Source: Lachnospiraceae bacterium (GTDB taxonomy: Bacteria > Bacillota > Clostridia > Lachnospirales > Lachnospiraceae). Taken from it: a DNA stretch of 64,000 nt. Location of the stretch: NCBI GenBank assembly GCA_017526985.1, contig JAFXQR010000033.1:1-64000 (forward strand), read 5' to 3'. The notes beneath the pieces are model-generated. The model was not told where the DNA came from and searched no databases. It saw only the letters and a list, made by a program, of their open reading frames with translations. Below are positions 28,000 through 33,634 of the stretch, in pieces (position 1 is the first letter of the stretch; each line of letters starts with the position of its first letter). The position numbers and the translations under genes are program-made.

Positions 28000-28227
28000 T
28001 TATGCAGTCTTTTTGACCGCCACGATCTCATCCATCCGGACCCCGAAGATCTCCGTCATCATCACAATATTGTCGATGGTCGGCATACTATCTCCCCGGA
28101 ACCATTTATAGATCGCCTGCGGCGTGTTAAAGCCAAATGCGGACTGTATATCGGCAATTTTCATTCCTTTTTGCCGGATTATGGTTTTTATGTTTTGTCC
28201 GGTCTGCACTGTATCTACCGTGGTCAT
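28000..28227 (-). CDS. XRE-family HTH regulator, paralogue 2
   Basis: 75 residues from ATG 28227 (CAGGAGATAAG ribosome site). HTH: KIADIQSAFGFN, then PQAIYKWFRGDSMPTIDNI, ending VRMDEIVAVKKTA. It is similar in length and layout to the regulator at 10541-10765. It is the last gene of the array 4 transcript, after tRNA-Leu(TAA). Both regulators sit in attenuated tRNA operons, suggesting a shared feedback circuit. Confidence 0.87.
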   Translation of the reverse strand: MTTVDTVQTGQNIKTIIRQKGMKIADIQSAFGFNTPQAIYKWFRGDSMPTIDNIVMMTEIFGVRMDEIVAVKKTA

Positions 28228-28264
28228 TGTCTTATCTCCTGTTGCTTTGCCAATTACTGTTCCG

Positions 28265-28338
28265 TACCCCCTGTGGGATTCGAACCCACACCGTACCGGG
28301 CTTAAACCGGATGCCTCTGCCAGTTGGACCAAGGGAGC
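28265..28338 (-). tRNA. tRNA-Leu(TAA), short variable arm
   Basis: Acceptor GCTCCCT/AGGGGGT, anticodon loop TTTAAGC, T-arm GTGGG/CCCAC with loop TTCGAAT. The variable region is only about five bases, unlike normal bacterial tRNA-Leu. Confidence 0.78.
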
Positions 28339-28345
28339 AGATCAG

Positions 28346-28418
28346 GGTGACCGAGGGGCTTCGAACCCCCAACCGGCGGAATCACAATCCGCTGCTCTAC
28401 CATTTGAGCTACGGCCAC
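28346..28418 (-). tRNA. tRNA-His(GTG)
   Basis: Acceptor GTGGCCG/CGGTCAC, discriminator C as in tRNA-His, anticodon stem GCGGA/TCCGC with loop TTGTGAT. The base before position 1 is T, so the usual encoded G-1 is absent. Confidence 0.9.
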
Positions 28419-28420
28419 AG

Positions 28421-28549
28421 TGCGGAATACGGGAGTCGAACCCGTACGGGATATCCCGGCAGCTTCTTTTGTCGGAAAACCTTTGGTTTTCTTATCGCAC
28501 CCCTTCGGGGTTTGGAAGACTGCTGTGGCTTCCATTACACCAATTCCGC
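28421..28549 (-). tRNA. tRNA, probably Gly(TCC), interrupted by a family A element
   Basis: Acceptor GCGGAAT/ATTCCGC and T-arm ACGGG/CCCGT with loop TTCGACT are intact. The 5' anticodon half reads GCAGT CTTCCAA (TCC), but the 3' stem GCTGC follows only after about 47 extra bases (28472-28517). A CGGGA/TCCCG hairpin in the variable region is unusual for Gly, so the isotype is not certain. Confidence 0.6.
28472..28517 (-). repeat. family A hairpin element, copy 3
   Basis: 46 nt: TTCCAA, stem ACCCC/GGGGT with a GAA loop, GCGATAAG, stem AAAACC/GGTTTT with an AAA loop, CCGA. Same framework as copies at 9748 and 10209. Confidence 0.75.
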
Positions 28550-28555
28550 ATATCG

Positions 28556-28629
28556 TACAGCAGGCGGGAGTTGAACCCGCAAAACTTCAGTTCTTAGCCG
28601 AAGGCGTTTGCCAATTACACCACTGCTGC
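28556..28629 (-). tRNA. tRNA-Leu(AAG), short variable arm
   Basis: Acceptor GCAGCAG/CTGCTGT, six-base-pair anticodon stem with loop CTAAGAA, variable region of about four bases, T-loop TTCAACT. Confidence 0.75.
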
Positions 28630-28630
28630 G

Positions 28631-28705
28631 TACCCCATAAGGGAGTCGAACCCTTAAATTCCGGATTTTGAATCCAGCGCATATGCCAAATTCTGCTAAT
28701 GGGGC
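28631..28705 (-). tRNA. tRNA-Leu(CAA), short variable arm
   Basis: Acceptor GCCCCAT/ATGGGGT, anticodon stem CTGGA/TCCGG with loop TTCAAAA, variable region AATTT, T-loop TTCGACT. Confidence 0.8.
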
Positions 28706-28710
28706 TTAAG

Positions 28711-28794
28711 TGCATCCGGGGAGATTCGAACTCCCAATCCCTGCGGGCACAGCATTCTGAGTGCTGCGTGTATACCGGGTTCCACCACGGATGC
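28711..28794 (-). tRNA. tRNA-Leu(CAG)
   Basis: Acceptor GCATCCG/CGGATGC, discriminator A, anticodon stem CAGCA/TGCTG with loop CTCAGAA, normal long variable arm, T-loop TTCGAAT. First tRNA of array 4. Confidence 0.92.
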
Positions 28795-28806
28795 ATATTA
28801 TATAAT

Positions 28807-28834
28807 AAAAAACCGCCTGCGCTATGCAGACGGC
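28807..28834 (-). terminator. attenuator terminator of array 4 (regions 3 and 4)
   Basis: CCGTCTGC / GCAGGCGG stem followed by TTTTTT on the minus strand, 13 bases before tRNA-Leu(CAG). The 5' arm (28825-28834) can instead pair with TGCAGA...CGG at 28879-28891 inside the leader ORF. Confidence 0.82.
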
Positions 28835-28864
28835 TTGTTTGACCTTTTATGATCTATCTCCAGA

Positions 28865-28969
28865 CTATTTTCCGGATCCCGTATTCTGCACAGCAAAACT
28901 GACCTGTTCGTTCAGTAACAGGTGGAGCAAGAGTGCAGTATGCAGGTTGTTAGATCTGAAGTTATTCAT
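28865..28969 (-). CDS. array 4 leader peptide (34 aa)
   Basis: ATG at 28969 with GAAAGGAAAAAAGG upstream. Residues 9-19 read LHTALLLHLLL: seven Leu and two His among eleven, followed by VQNTGSGK. Leu codons are CTG x3, CTC x2, TTG and TTA, matching the four tRNA-Leu genes downstream; His matches tRNA-His(GTG). Region 1 (CTGCAC, 28933-28938) can pair with region 2 (GTGCAG), and region 2 with the terminator 5' arm, the classical attenuator arrangement. Confidence 0.82.
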   Translation of the reverse strand: MNNFRSNNLHTALLLHLLLNEQVSFAVQNTGSGK

Positions 28970-29000
28970 TGCCTTTTTTCCTTTCTTAATCTTTAAGATC

Positions 29001-29029
29001 ATTATAGTACCAGTATCCTTCTTTTACAA
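29001..29029 (-). promoter_or_regulatory. sigma-A-type promoter of array 4
   Basis: TTGTAA, 17-bp spacer, TATAAT on the minus strand, about 25 bp before the leader's ribosome site. Array 4, like array 1, appears to use a host-type promoter. Confidence 0.75.
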
Positions 29030-29051
29030 GTAAACTGGTGGTATACTTTTC

Positions 29052-29381
29052 TTATTTGATGTAGCGGATCAATGCATTTGTAACCTGGGACGCTACAGCC
29101 ACAGATCCGAGTTCTGCTATGGAAAGCAGGATGTAATTATTCCACTTAGTATCTTCATCTCGGTCTCTGAGCTGTTTTGTTAATATCATATGAACCGGGA
29201 CAACAACAACCAGGACCATTATAGAGATCAATATCTGAATGTTCTCCGATAACTCAAAATATCTGGTTGCTGTAAATATGATCGTCAGCAAAACGGTTGT
29301 AATAACTGCGAAGATCCCGGATACTTTATGCCATTTGCTGATATCCCACTCTTCGTTCTTTTTACTATCCTGCGTTTTCAT
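29052..29381 (-). CDS. membrane protein, about three helices
   Basis: 109 residues: charged start MKTQDSKKNEEWDISKWHK, hydrophobic segments around FAVITTVLLTIIFTA, ILISIMVLVVVVPVHMI and a shorter YILLSIAELGSVAVA. No family recognised. Single gene behind a consensus promoter motif. Confidence 0.7.
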   Translation of the reverse strand: MKTQDSKKNEEWDISKWHKVSGIFAVITTVLLTIIFTATRYFELSENIQILISIMVLVVVVPVHMILTKQLRDRDEDTKWNNYILLSIAELGSVAVASQVTNALIRYIK

Positions 29382-29456
29382 GCGCTCTCTTCTCCATCGA
29401 TAGATGCGGCGTTATCAGTACCATCCATACCAGTTATCTCTTTGCTTTGTTTTACA

Positions 29457-29480
29457 TTATATGAAAAATAATATTTCACG
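29457..29480 (-). promoter_or_regulatory. phage promoter motif
   Basis: CGTGAAATATTATTTTTCAT then ATAA on the minus strand, upstream of 29052-29381. Confidence 0.72.
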
Positions 29481-29490
29481 AGAAACAGAG

Positions 29491-29516
29491 AAGATCCGAG
29501 GCCCCCACAACCCCGG
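29491..29516 (-). terminator. hairpin ending the first structured RNA
   Basis: AGATCCG / CGGATCT inverted repeat with a G-rich loop on the minus strand; the T run after it is weak. Confidence 0.45.
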
Positions 29517-29519
29517 ATC

Positions 29520-29795
29520 TTTCCCTGCCATCATTTAATCTACGAAAGGAGTTCCCTGCTGCTGCTCTCATACCTGCAAGGAAGCACCAGATGTCCGGTC
29601 CATCGCCTCATTCGAAGTTCCGAACAACACAGATAATGCAGCATTTCTGGCTACACCCCGGTTTAATGTTCAAACCAGCATGTGTGAGCCGGTTTTTAGT
29701 GCGCACCGAAGTGCCAAGGCGTTTAGCGCACCTTTGCTAACAAAGTCTGTCAGATGGAAATCCCTCAAAAAACCATCGGACACCTCTGTTACAAT
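29520..29795 (-). ncRNA. structured RNA, copy I
   Basis: No credible gene. The region starts at a promoter motif (29797-29820). On the minus strand it shares ordered blocks with copy II: CCTTGG, GGCTCACA, GCTGGTT, AACCGG, AAATGCTGCATTATCTGT, GGAC...GGACATCTG, GCAGGTATGAGAGCAG. Block order and spacing are kept while the sequence between differs, as expected of a folded RNA. End points are approximate. Confidence 0.55.
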
Positions 29796-29796
29796 A

Positions 29797-29820
29797 TTAT
29801 ATGAAAAATAAGATTTTATT
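29797..29820 (-). promoter_or_regulatory. phage promoter motif of structured RNA I
   Basis: AATAAAATCTTATTTTTCAT then ATAA on the minus strand. Confidence 0.7.
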
Positions 29821-29834
29821 ACAACATTCGGCAG

Positions 29835-29862
29835 TAAAAAACCGGAATTTTCTTCCGGTTTT
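29835..29862 (-). terminator. terminator of structured RNA II
   Basis: ACCGGAA / TTCCGGT stem followed by TTTTT on the minus strand. Confidence 0.8.
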
Positions 29863-29948
29863 ATAGAAAGGAGCCTTCGCTTCTGATATTTATAGAAAGG
29901 AGCTTTCGCTCCTGATGTTTATAGAAAGGAGACCTCACTACTGCTCAC
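29862..29948 (-). repeat. three tandem 29-nt hairpin repeats
   Basis: Units share TTTATAGAAAGGAG on the plus strand; on the minus strand the best unit folds as AGGAGC, GAAA tetraloop, GCTCCT, then TTCTATAAA. Confidence 0.65.
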
Positions 29949-30145
29949 ATACCTACGAGGCCGCATCAAATGTCCAATAAATAGGACAATACAGGTAATG
30001 CAGTATTTTTGACCATGATCCGGTAAATGTAAAGGCAACGTAACCAGCCCTGTGAGCCCCGGACCACCAAGGCACATCGCTCACAACAAAAGTGAAAAAG
30101 TAATAGACGGTGCTTAAAAAGCACTGACTACAGCCATCCACACAC

Positions 30146-30168
30146 TTATATGAAAAATAGAAAAATCC
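30146..30168 (-). promoter_or_regulatory. phage promoter motif of structured RNA II
   Basis: TTTTTCTATTTTTCATATAA on the minus strand; overlaps the terminator of the thymidylate synthase gene. Confidence 0.6.
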
Positions 30169-30192
30169 GCCGACTTTTTGTGCCGACGGATC
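30163..30192 (-). terminator. intrinsic terminator
   Basis: Minus-strand stem ATCCGTCGGC / GTCGGCGGAT followed by TTTTTC, right after the ThyA-like gene. Confidence 0.7.
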
Positions 30193-30196
30193 CATT

Positions 30197-31171
30197 TTAT
30201 ACCGCAACCGGGATGTTTTTAATCTGTTCTCCGAACCGGTAGTCCTCTACGATCAGATCATCGTCCACCGTAAACTGATAAAAATCGGTTTTATCCGGGT
30301 TTAAATATACCTTCGGAGCCGGAAATTCCTCTCTTTGAAGCAGTTCTTCCACCATCGGAATATGCCGGTCGTAGATATGGCAGTCGGTGATCACATGCAT
30401 CAGTTTCCCGGAGAGCATTCCGACGCTCTGTGCCACCATCATAAGCAGGATCGCATACTGTGCGGTATTCCAGCCGTTTGCGGTCAGCATATCCTGGGAA
30501 CGCTGATTGAGTACCGCATTCAGATACATTTTCCCGTCTTTTTCGGTCACATTGTAGGTCATAGAGTATGCGCAGGGTGCCAAAGCCATATTCCACTGCT
30601 CCTGCGGATTCCACATACTCGTCATGATCCTTCTGGAAAAAGGCGTGTTCTTGAGATCATACAACACCTTATCCATCTGATCGATCATAAAGCCTTTGGC
30701 GCTGTAGGTTGGCATTGTTGCGATGATCCTGCCGGACTTACGATCCCGAAAAACATACTCTCCGGCCGGGTTTGTCTCAAAGGACCCGTCGAATGCCGCC
30801 AATAACCCTTCTTTCGTTACATCCAGGCAAAGATTTTTTGTAGCGATCTGGTAACCATAAGCCGTCCGGATGCTGCCGTGCTGATCGGCCCAGGCATCCC
30901 AGATATGACTGTTTAAATCGTGAACATTGTTGGACTTCTTTTGATAGATCCAGATCATCTCGTCCATCGCCTTCTTAAGCGGCACTTGGCGCAGCGTAAT
31001 CGCCGGAAACTCCTGCTGCAGGTCATAGGTATGTACCACACCGAACTGCTTGACCGTGTAGGCGCTCGTCCCGTCCTCCCAATGCGGGCGGACTTTCTCA
31101 CCTCTGGTATCAGTCCCGTTCTCAAGAATATCCTTACAGGTTTCTTTGAAACACTTATCTGCGTAACTCAT
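30197..31171 (-). CDS. thyA: thymidylate synthase (ThyA family)
   Basis: 324 residues of the ThyA fold, which methylates dUMP using methylene-tetrahydrofolate. Visible are the phosphate-binding TPFSRRIMTSMWNP, the nucleophile in LAPCAYSMTYNV (C200), NQRSQDML and GWNTAQYA. The Asn of WNTAQYA, which selects uracil over cytosine, is present. Two changes stand out: the His after the catalytic Cys (PPCH in most enzymes) is Ala, and the usual GLPFN loop is TANGWN. So a related reaction such as dUMP hydroxymethylation for modified phage DNA cannot be excluded. Ribosome site GGAGAATGT; single-gene unit. Confidence 0.85.
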   Translation of the reverse strand: MSYADKCFKETCKDILENGTDTRGEKVRPHWEDGTSAYTVKQFGVVHTYDLQQEFPAITLRQVPLKKAMDEMIWIYQKKSNNVHDLNSHIWDAWADQHGSIRTAYGYQIATKNLCLDVTKEGLLAAFDGSFETNPAGEYVFRDRKSGRIIATMPTYSAKGFMIDQMDKVLYDLKNTPFSRRIMTSMWNPQEQWNMALAPCAYSMTYNVTEKDGKMYLNAVLNQRSQDMLTANGWNTAQYAILLMMVAQSVGMLSGKLMHVITDCHIYDRHIPMVEELLQREEFPAPKVYLNPDKTDFYQFTVDDDLIVEDYRFGEQIKNIPVAV

Positions 31172-31241
31172 ACATTCTCCTTTCGTTCTTCCAGAACCTC
31201 GATTACTCCGCTGCTCTGTGATTTTCTCTTTCGTGTTACAT

Positions 31242-31267
31242 CTATATATGAGAAATGATATTTAACC
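31242..31267 (-). promoter_or_regulatory. phage promoter motif
   Basis: GGTTAAATATCATTTCTCAT then ATATAG on the minus strand, upstream of the ThyA-like gene. Confidence 0.72.
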
Positions 31268-31317
31268 ATGTCGTCATAAAATACCCTGCTTTTACCGCCT
31301 TATTGCTTGCCTTTATG

Positions 31318-31339
31318 GTGAGATATTATTTTCCATATA
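31318..31339 (+). promoter_or_regulatory. phage promoter motif (plus strand)
   Basis: GTGAGATATTATTTTCCATA then TA in plus orientation, 60 bp before the plus-strand gene at 31400; forms a divergent pair with the copy at 31242. Confidence 0.65.
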
Positions 31340-31399
31340 CTTATGTAAGGATAGAGGTGGTATAGCGGGGTGGTCGCAGAAAAAAAAAGGAGCAAAACA

Positions 31400-31714
31400 A
31401 TGAAGAATAAATGGGTAATTGTGAAATCAACAGATGATTTTCCGAAGAAAACGGCATTTATGACCGTTATATCCAAGAACGGGACGATCGCTGCCGGACT
31501 GTGGCATATTTGTTCCGACTCAGGTCTTAAACTTTTTAGAGCATCTGGTGGTCTTAAGATCTTCAATCGTGATATTTATGCTTATCAAACCTTTGAGGTA
31601 CCGACAGATCTGTTAAGATCAATGTATCAGAGTATGGAATGGAATCAAAAAGGAGTGTTCTCAAAGAATATTCCGATTCAGGCATACCTGGAGGAATACG
31701 ATATCAAATTATAA
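31400..31714 (+). CDS. hypothetical protein
   Basis: 104 residues from ATG 31400 (AAAAGGAGCAAAACA ribosome site). Start MKNKWVIVKSTDDFPKKTA, beta-rich; no recognised family. Single-gene unit ending at a bidirectional terminator. Confidence 0.7.
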   Translation: MKNKWVIVKSTDDFPKKTAFMTVISKNGTIAAGLWHICSDSGLKLFRASGGLKIFNRDIYAYQTFEVPTDLLRSMYQSMEWNQKGVFSKNIPIQAYLEEYDIKL

Positions 31715-31743
31715 CAAGCACCCCGCTATATCCCTTATCCAAT

Positions 31744-31778
31744 AAAAAAAGACTTCTACTATGAAAAGTCTTTTTTTA
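31744..31778. terminator. bidirectional terminator
   Basis: AAAAAGACTT / AAGTCTTTTT stem between convergent genes ending at 31714 (+) and 31787 (-). Confidence 0.8.
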
Positions 31779-31786
31779 ATCCAGAT

Positions 31787-32143
31787 TTACTCTCGCTCCA
31801 TACTGCAGTATTTTTCACAATACTCTTCGATCGCTTTACGGTTCTGCGGAGTATCCACCCAGCCAAAATATCGAAGTGAATGACCGTAACCTTTAAAGTT
31901 TTCCGGCAGTTCTTCGACCGGGATGATCGCACAATACCCGCTGCGCTCGGCTTCCCTTGCGCAAGCCTCATCGTCGTAACCATCCTCCGGCTGCTGCGTT
32001 GGATAGCAGTCACCGATTGCTTCGATCTGCACAATCCCGCACATGTCGTAGTCAAATTCAGTATAACCCCGTTCGGCATCTTCTCTTGACCAGCCTGCGG
32101 ATATAGCGTATTCTACATTTTCTTTTGTTGGCTTTACATACAT
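31787..32143 (-). CDS. hypothetical protein
   Basis: 118 residues from ATG 32143 (GGGAGGATTG upstream). Start MYVKPTKENVEYAISAGWS, an acidic helical protein with two C-terminal Cys (YCEKYCSMERE). No recognised family. Behind a promoter motif that forms a divergent pair with the one at 32230. Confidence 0.68.
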   Translation of the reverse strand: MYVKPTKENVEYAISAGWSREDAERGYTEFDYDMCGIVQIEAIGDCYPTQQPEDGYDDEACAREAERSGYCAIIPVEELPENFKGYGHSLRYFGWVDTPQNRKAIEEYCEKYCSMERE

Positions 32144-32172
32144 AAACACAATCCTCCCTTGTGGTCTGTTTA

Positions 32173-32196
32173 TTATATATGAAAAACAATATAAAA
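32173..32196 (-). promoter_or_regulatory. phage promoter motif
   Basis: TTTATATTGTTTTTCATATA on the minus strand, 30 bp before ATG 32143. Confidence 0.68.
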
Positions 32197-32229
32197 ACTT
32201 CCACTTTTATTGATGTTATTTTAATATGG

Positions 32230-32253
32230 TGAAATATTGTTTCTCATATAATA
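32230..32253 (+). promoter_or_regulatory. phage promoter motif (plus strand)
   Basis: GGTGAAATATTGTTTCTCAT then ATAA in plus orientation, 37 bp before the plus-strand gene at 32290. The cleanest plus-strand copy, and the best proof that motif orientation follows gene orientation. Confidence 0.78.
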
Positions 32254-32289
32254 ATATGAGCAAATTGTATAACTTAGGAGGAGGACGTT

Positions 32290-33024
32290 ATGGAATATTT
32301 ATTTCCGAAGCAGATACTGGATTTTGGAGAGGTAAAACATCAGGTTTATACCATGGAAGAGTGGTTAAATCCAATATGCGACACTCAAATCCCGGAGGCA
32401 GCTGCCGGTTTCGCACTCGGTGCAGCAACTTATATAGCCGGTTGGTTTTTTCATTGGCCCAGCGCCTTCCTGATCATACCAGTCATTTCTCTTCTATTTG
32501 GCCTTCATCAACTGTTGGTTTGGTCTCGTGGAATTATCGGCGAGCATATAATGGAACAAAGATGGGCGGATCCTGCGTATATCGAAGCAAAGAAGATGTT
32601 GGAAGATGCATATGATTCACTGGAGGGAATGCAAAAAAAATTTAATATCGCTTACAGAGTAAAGGAGCTCTACACACGATTTGCGGATAATATGCAGGTA
32701 GACATTCAGCATTGTGGCGATGCCTATACTGTGAAATTTTCGGCAACTGTTTGTAAAAATCTTGGTGACCAGATCTCGTATACTGATCAGGACTTTGCAT
32801 CTTTTGATATGAGCCGGGAAATGGTTGAAAAGACTTTTCGTGAAAATACAGTGGATTTCTCCTGGCTGGACGGTGAAGCCGCATCTGCGAGAGAAAATCT
32901 CTGCAGAACCGCAAAACGATTGTCTGAAAAATTGTCTGAAAACTCTGTGGTGCAAAAAGTGTTGAAAACAAAGCCGGAAGAGCAAAAATTTCTTCTTGCC
33001 TGCCAGGATGATAACATCTTATAA
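32290..33024 (+). CDS. membrane protein, paralogue of 11604-12395
   Basis: 244 residues. Two hydrophobic segments (AAAGFALGAATYIAGWFF and SAFLIIPVISLLFGLHQLLV), a helical linker and a soluble C-terminal domain with VDFSWLDGEAASAREN and a following SEKL helix. The layout and DFSWL segment match the minus-strand protein at 11604. Strong AGGAGGAGG ribosome site and a plus-strand promoter motif. Co-transcribed with the CinA-like gene after it. Function unknown. Confidence 0.72.
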   Translation: MEYLFPKQILDFGEVKHQVYTMEEWLNPICDTQIPEAAAGFALGAATYIAGWFFHWPSAFLIIPVISLLFGLHQLLVWSRGIIGEHIMEQRWADPAYIEAKKMLEDAYDSLEGMQKKFNIAYRVKELYTRFADNMQVDIQHCGDAYTVKFSATVCKNLGDQISYTDQDFASFDMSREMVEKTFRENTVDFSWLDGEAASARENLCRTAKRLSEKLSENSVVQKVLKTKPEEQKFLLACQDDNIL

Positions 33025-33043
33025 TATATAAAGGGGTGACAGT

Positions 33044-33568
33044 ATGGAATATCGTCTGGAAGATGCTTTAGAAACAACCTTTAGCTGCCTGGTAAATAAT
33101 CTGATCGCACAAAACATCAGTATCAGCGCTATGGAGAGCTGCACATCCGGCTTATTCGCCACGATGCTTACGAATACCTCGGGAGCATCCGAAATCTTCA
33201 AAGGCTCTTTCGTGACCTATAGTAATGAGGCCAAGATCAAGTGTGGCGTAAGTGCCGAATGTATTGAAAAACACGGAGTATATTCCAAGGAAACTGCTCT
33301 GGAAATGGCGTTGGCCTGCCAAAAAGTATATGGCTCTATTCTGGGTGTCGGTATTACCGGGGTTTTGGACCGGACAGACCCAAGTAATCCCACAACCGAT
33401 CACAAGGTCTATTATGCGATCGTATGGAAAAACGGATATGCTTTTGCCGGATGTATAGATGAGATCCCGGAAGAACTTACTGATCGAATGGATCGAAAAC
33501 GGTACGTGGTTTGGACGATTGGAGAGCATCTTGTGACGCTTTTAGACATCAATGCTATCCTAAAGTAA
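33044..33568 (+). CDS. CinA C-terminal-like amidohydrolase
   Basis: 174 residues matching the CinA C-terminal family (PncC, nicotinamide-mononucleotide amidohydrolase): SAMESCTSGLFATMLTNTSG, SEIFKGSFVTYSNEAK, KHGVYSKETALEMA, and LGVGITGVL. The family deamidates NMN and feeds pyridine-nucleotide salvage. In a phage this might maintain NAD during infection, which is an inference. Second gene of the plus-strand pair with 32290, followed by a terminator. Confidence 0.85.
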   Translation: MEYRLEDALETTFSCLVNNLIAQNISISAMESCTSGLFATMLTNTSGASEIFKGSFVTYSNEAKIKCGVSAECIEKHGVYSKETALEMALACQKVYGSILGVGITGVLDRTDPSNPTTDHKVYYAIVWKNGYAFAGCIDEIPEELTDRMDRKRYVVWTIGEHLVTLLDINAILK

Positions 33569-33569
33569 A

Positions 33570-33602
33570 CAAAAAAAGCATACCACTTGGTATGCTTTTT
33601 TT
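33570..33602. terminator. bidirectional terminator
   Basis: AGCATACCA / TGGTATGCT stem with A and T runs on its two sides, between convergent genes. Confidence 0.85.
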
Positions 33603-33634
33603 TATACTTTTTTTTTGGATTTCTGTAGTGGATA

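Larger units (their letters stand above)
29835..30142 (-). ncRNA. structured RNA, copy II
   Basis: Transcript between the promoter motif at 30146 and the terminator at 29835. Shared blocks with copy I include CCTTGG, GGCTCACAGGGCTGG, AAATACTGCATTACCTGT, a GTCC...GGACATTTGATGC hairpin and GTAGGTATGTGAGCAG. Its 3' part carries three 29-nt tandem repeats (see 29862-29948). Confidence 0.55.

Noticed and set aside
9862..30000. CRISPR array
   Set aside because: Repeated short sequences in this region are tRNA arms and hairpin elements; no regularly spaced direct repeats with unique spacers were seen.
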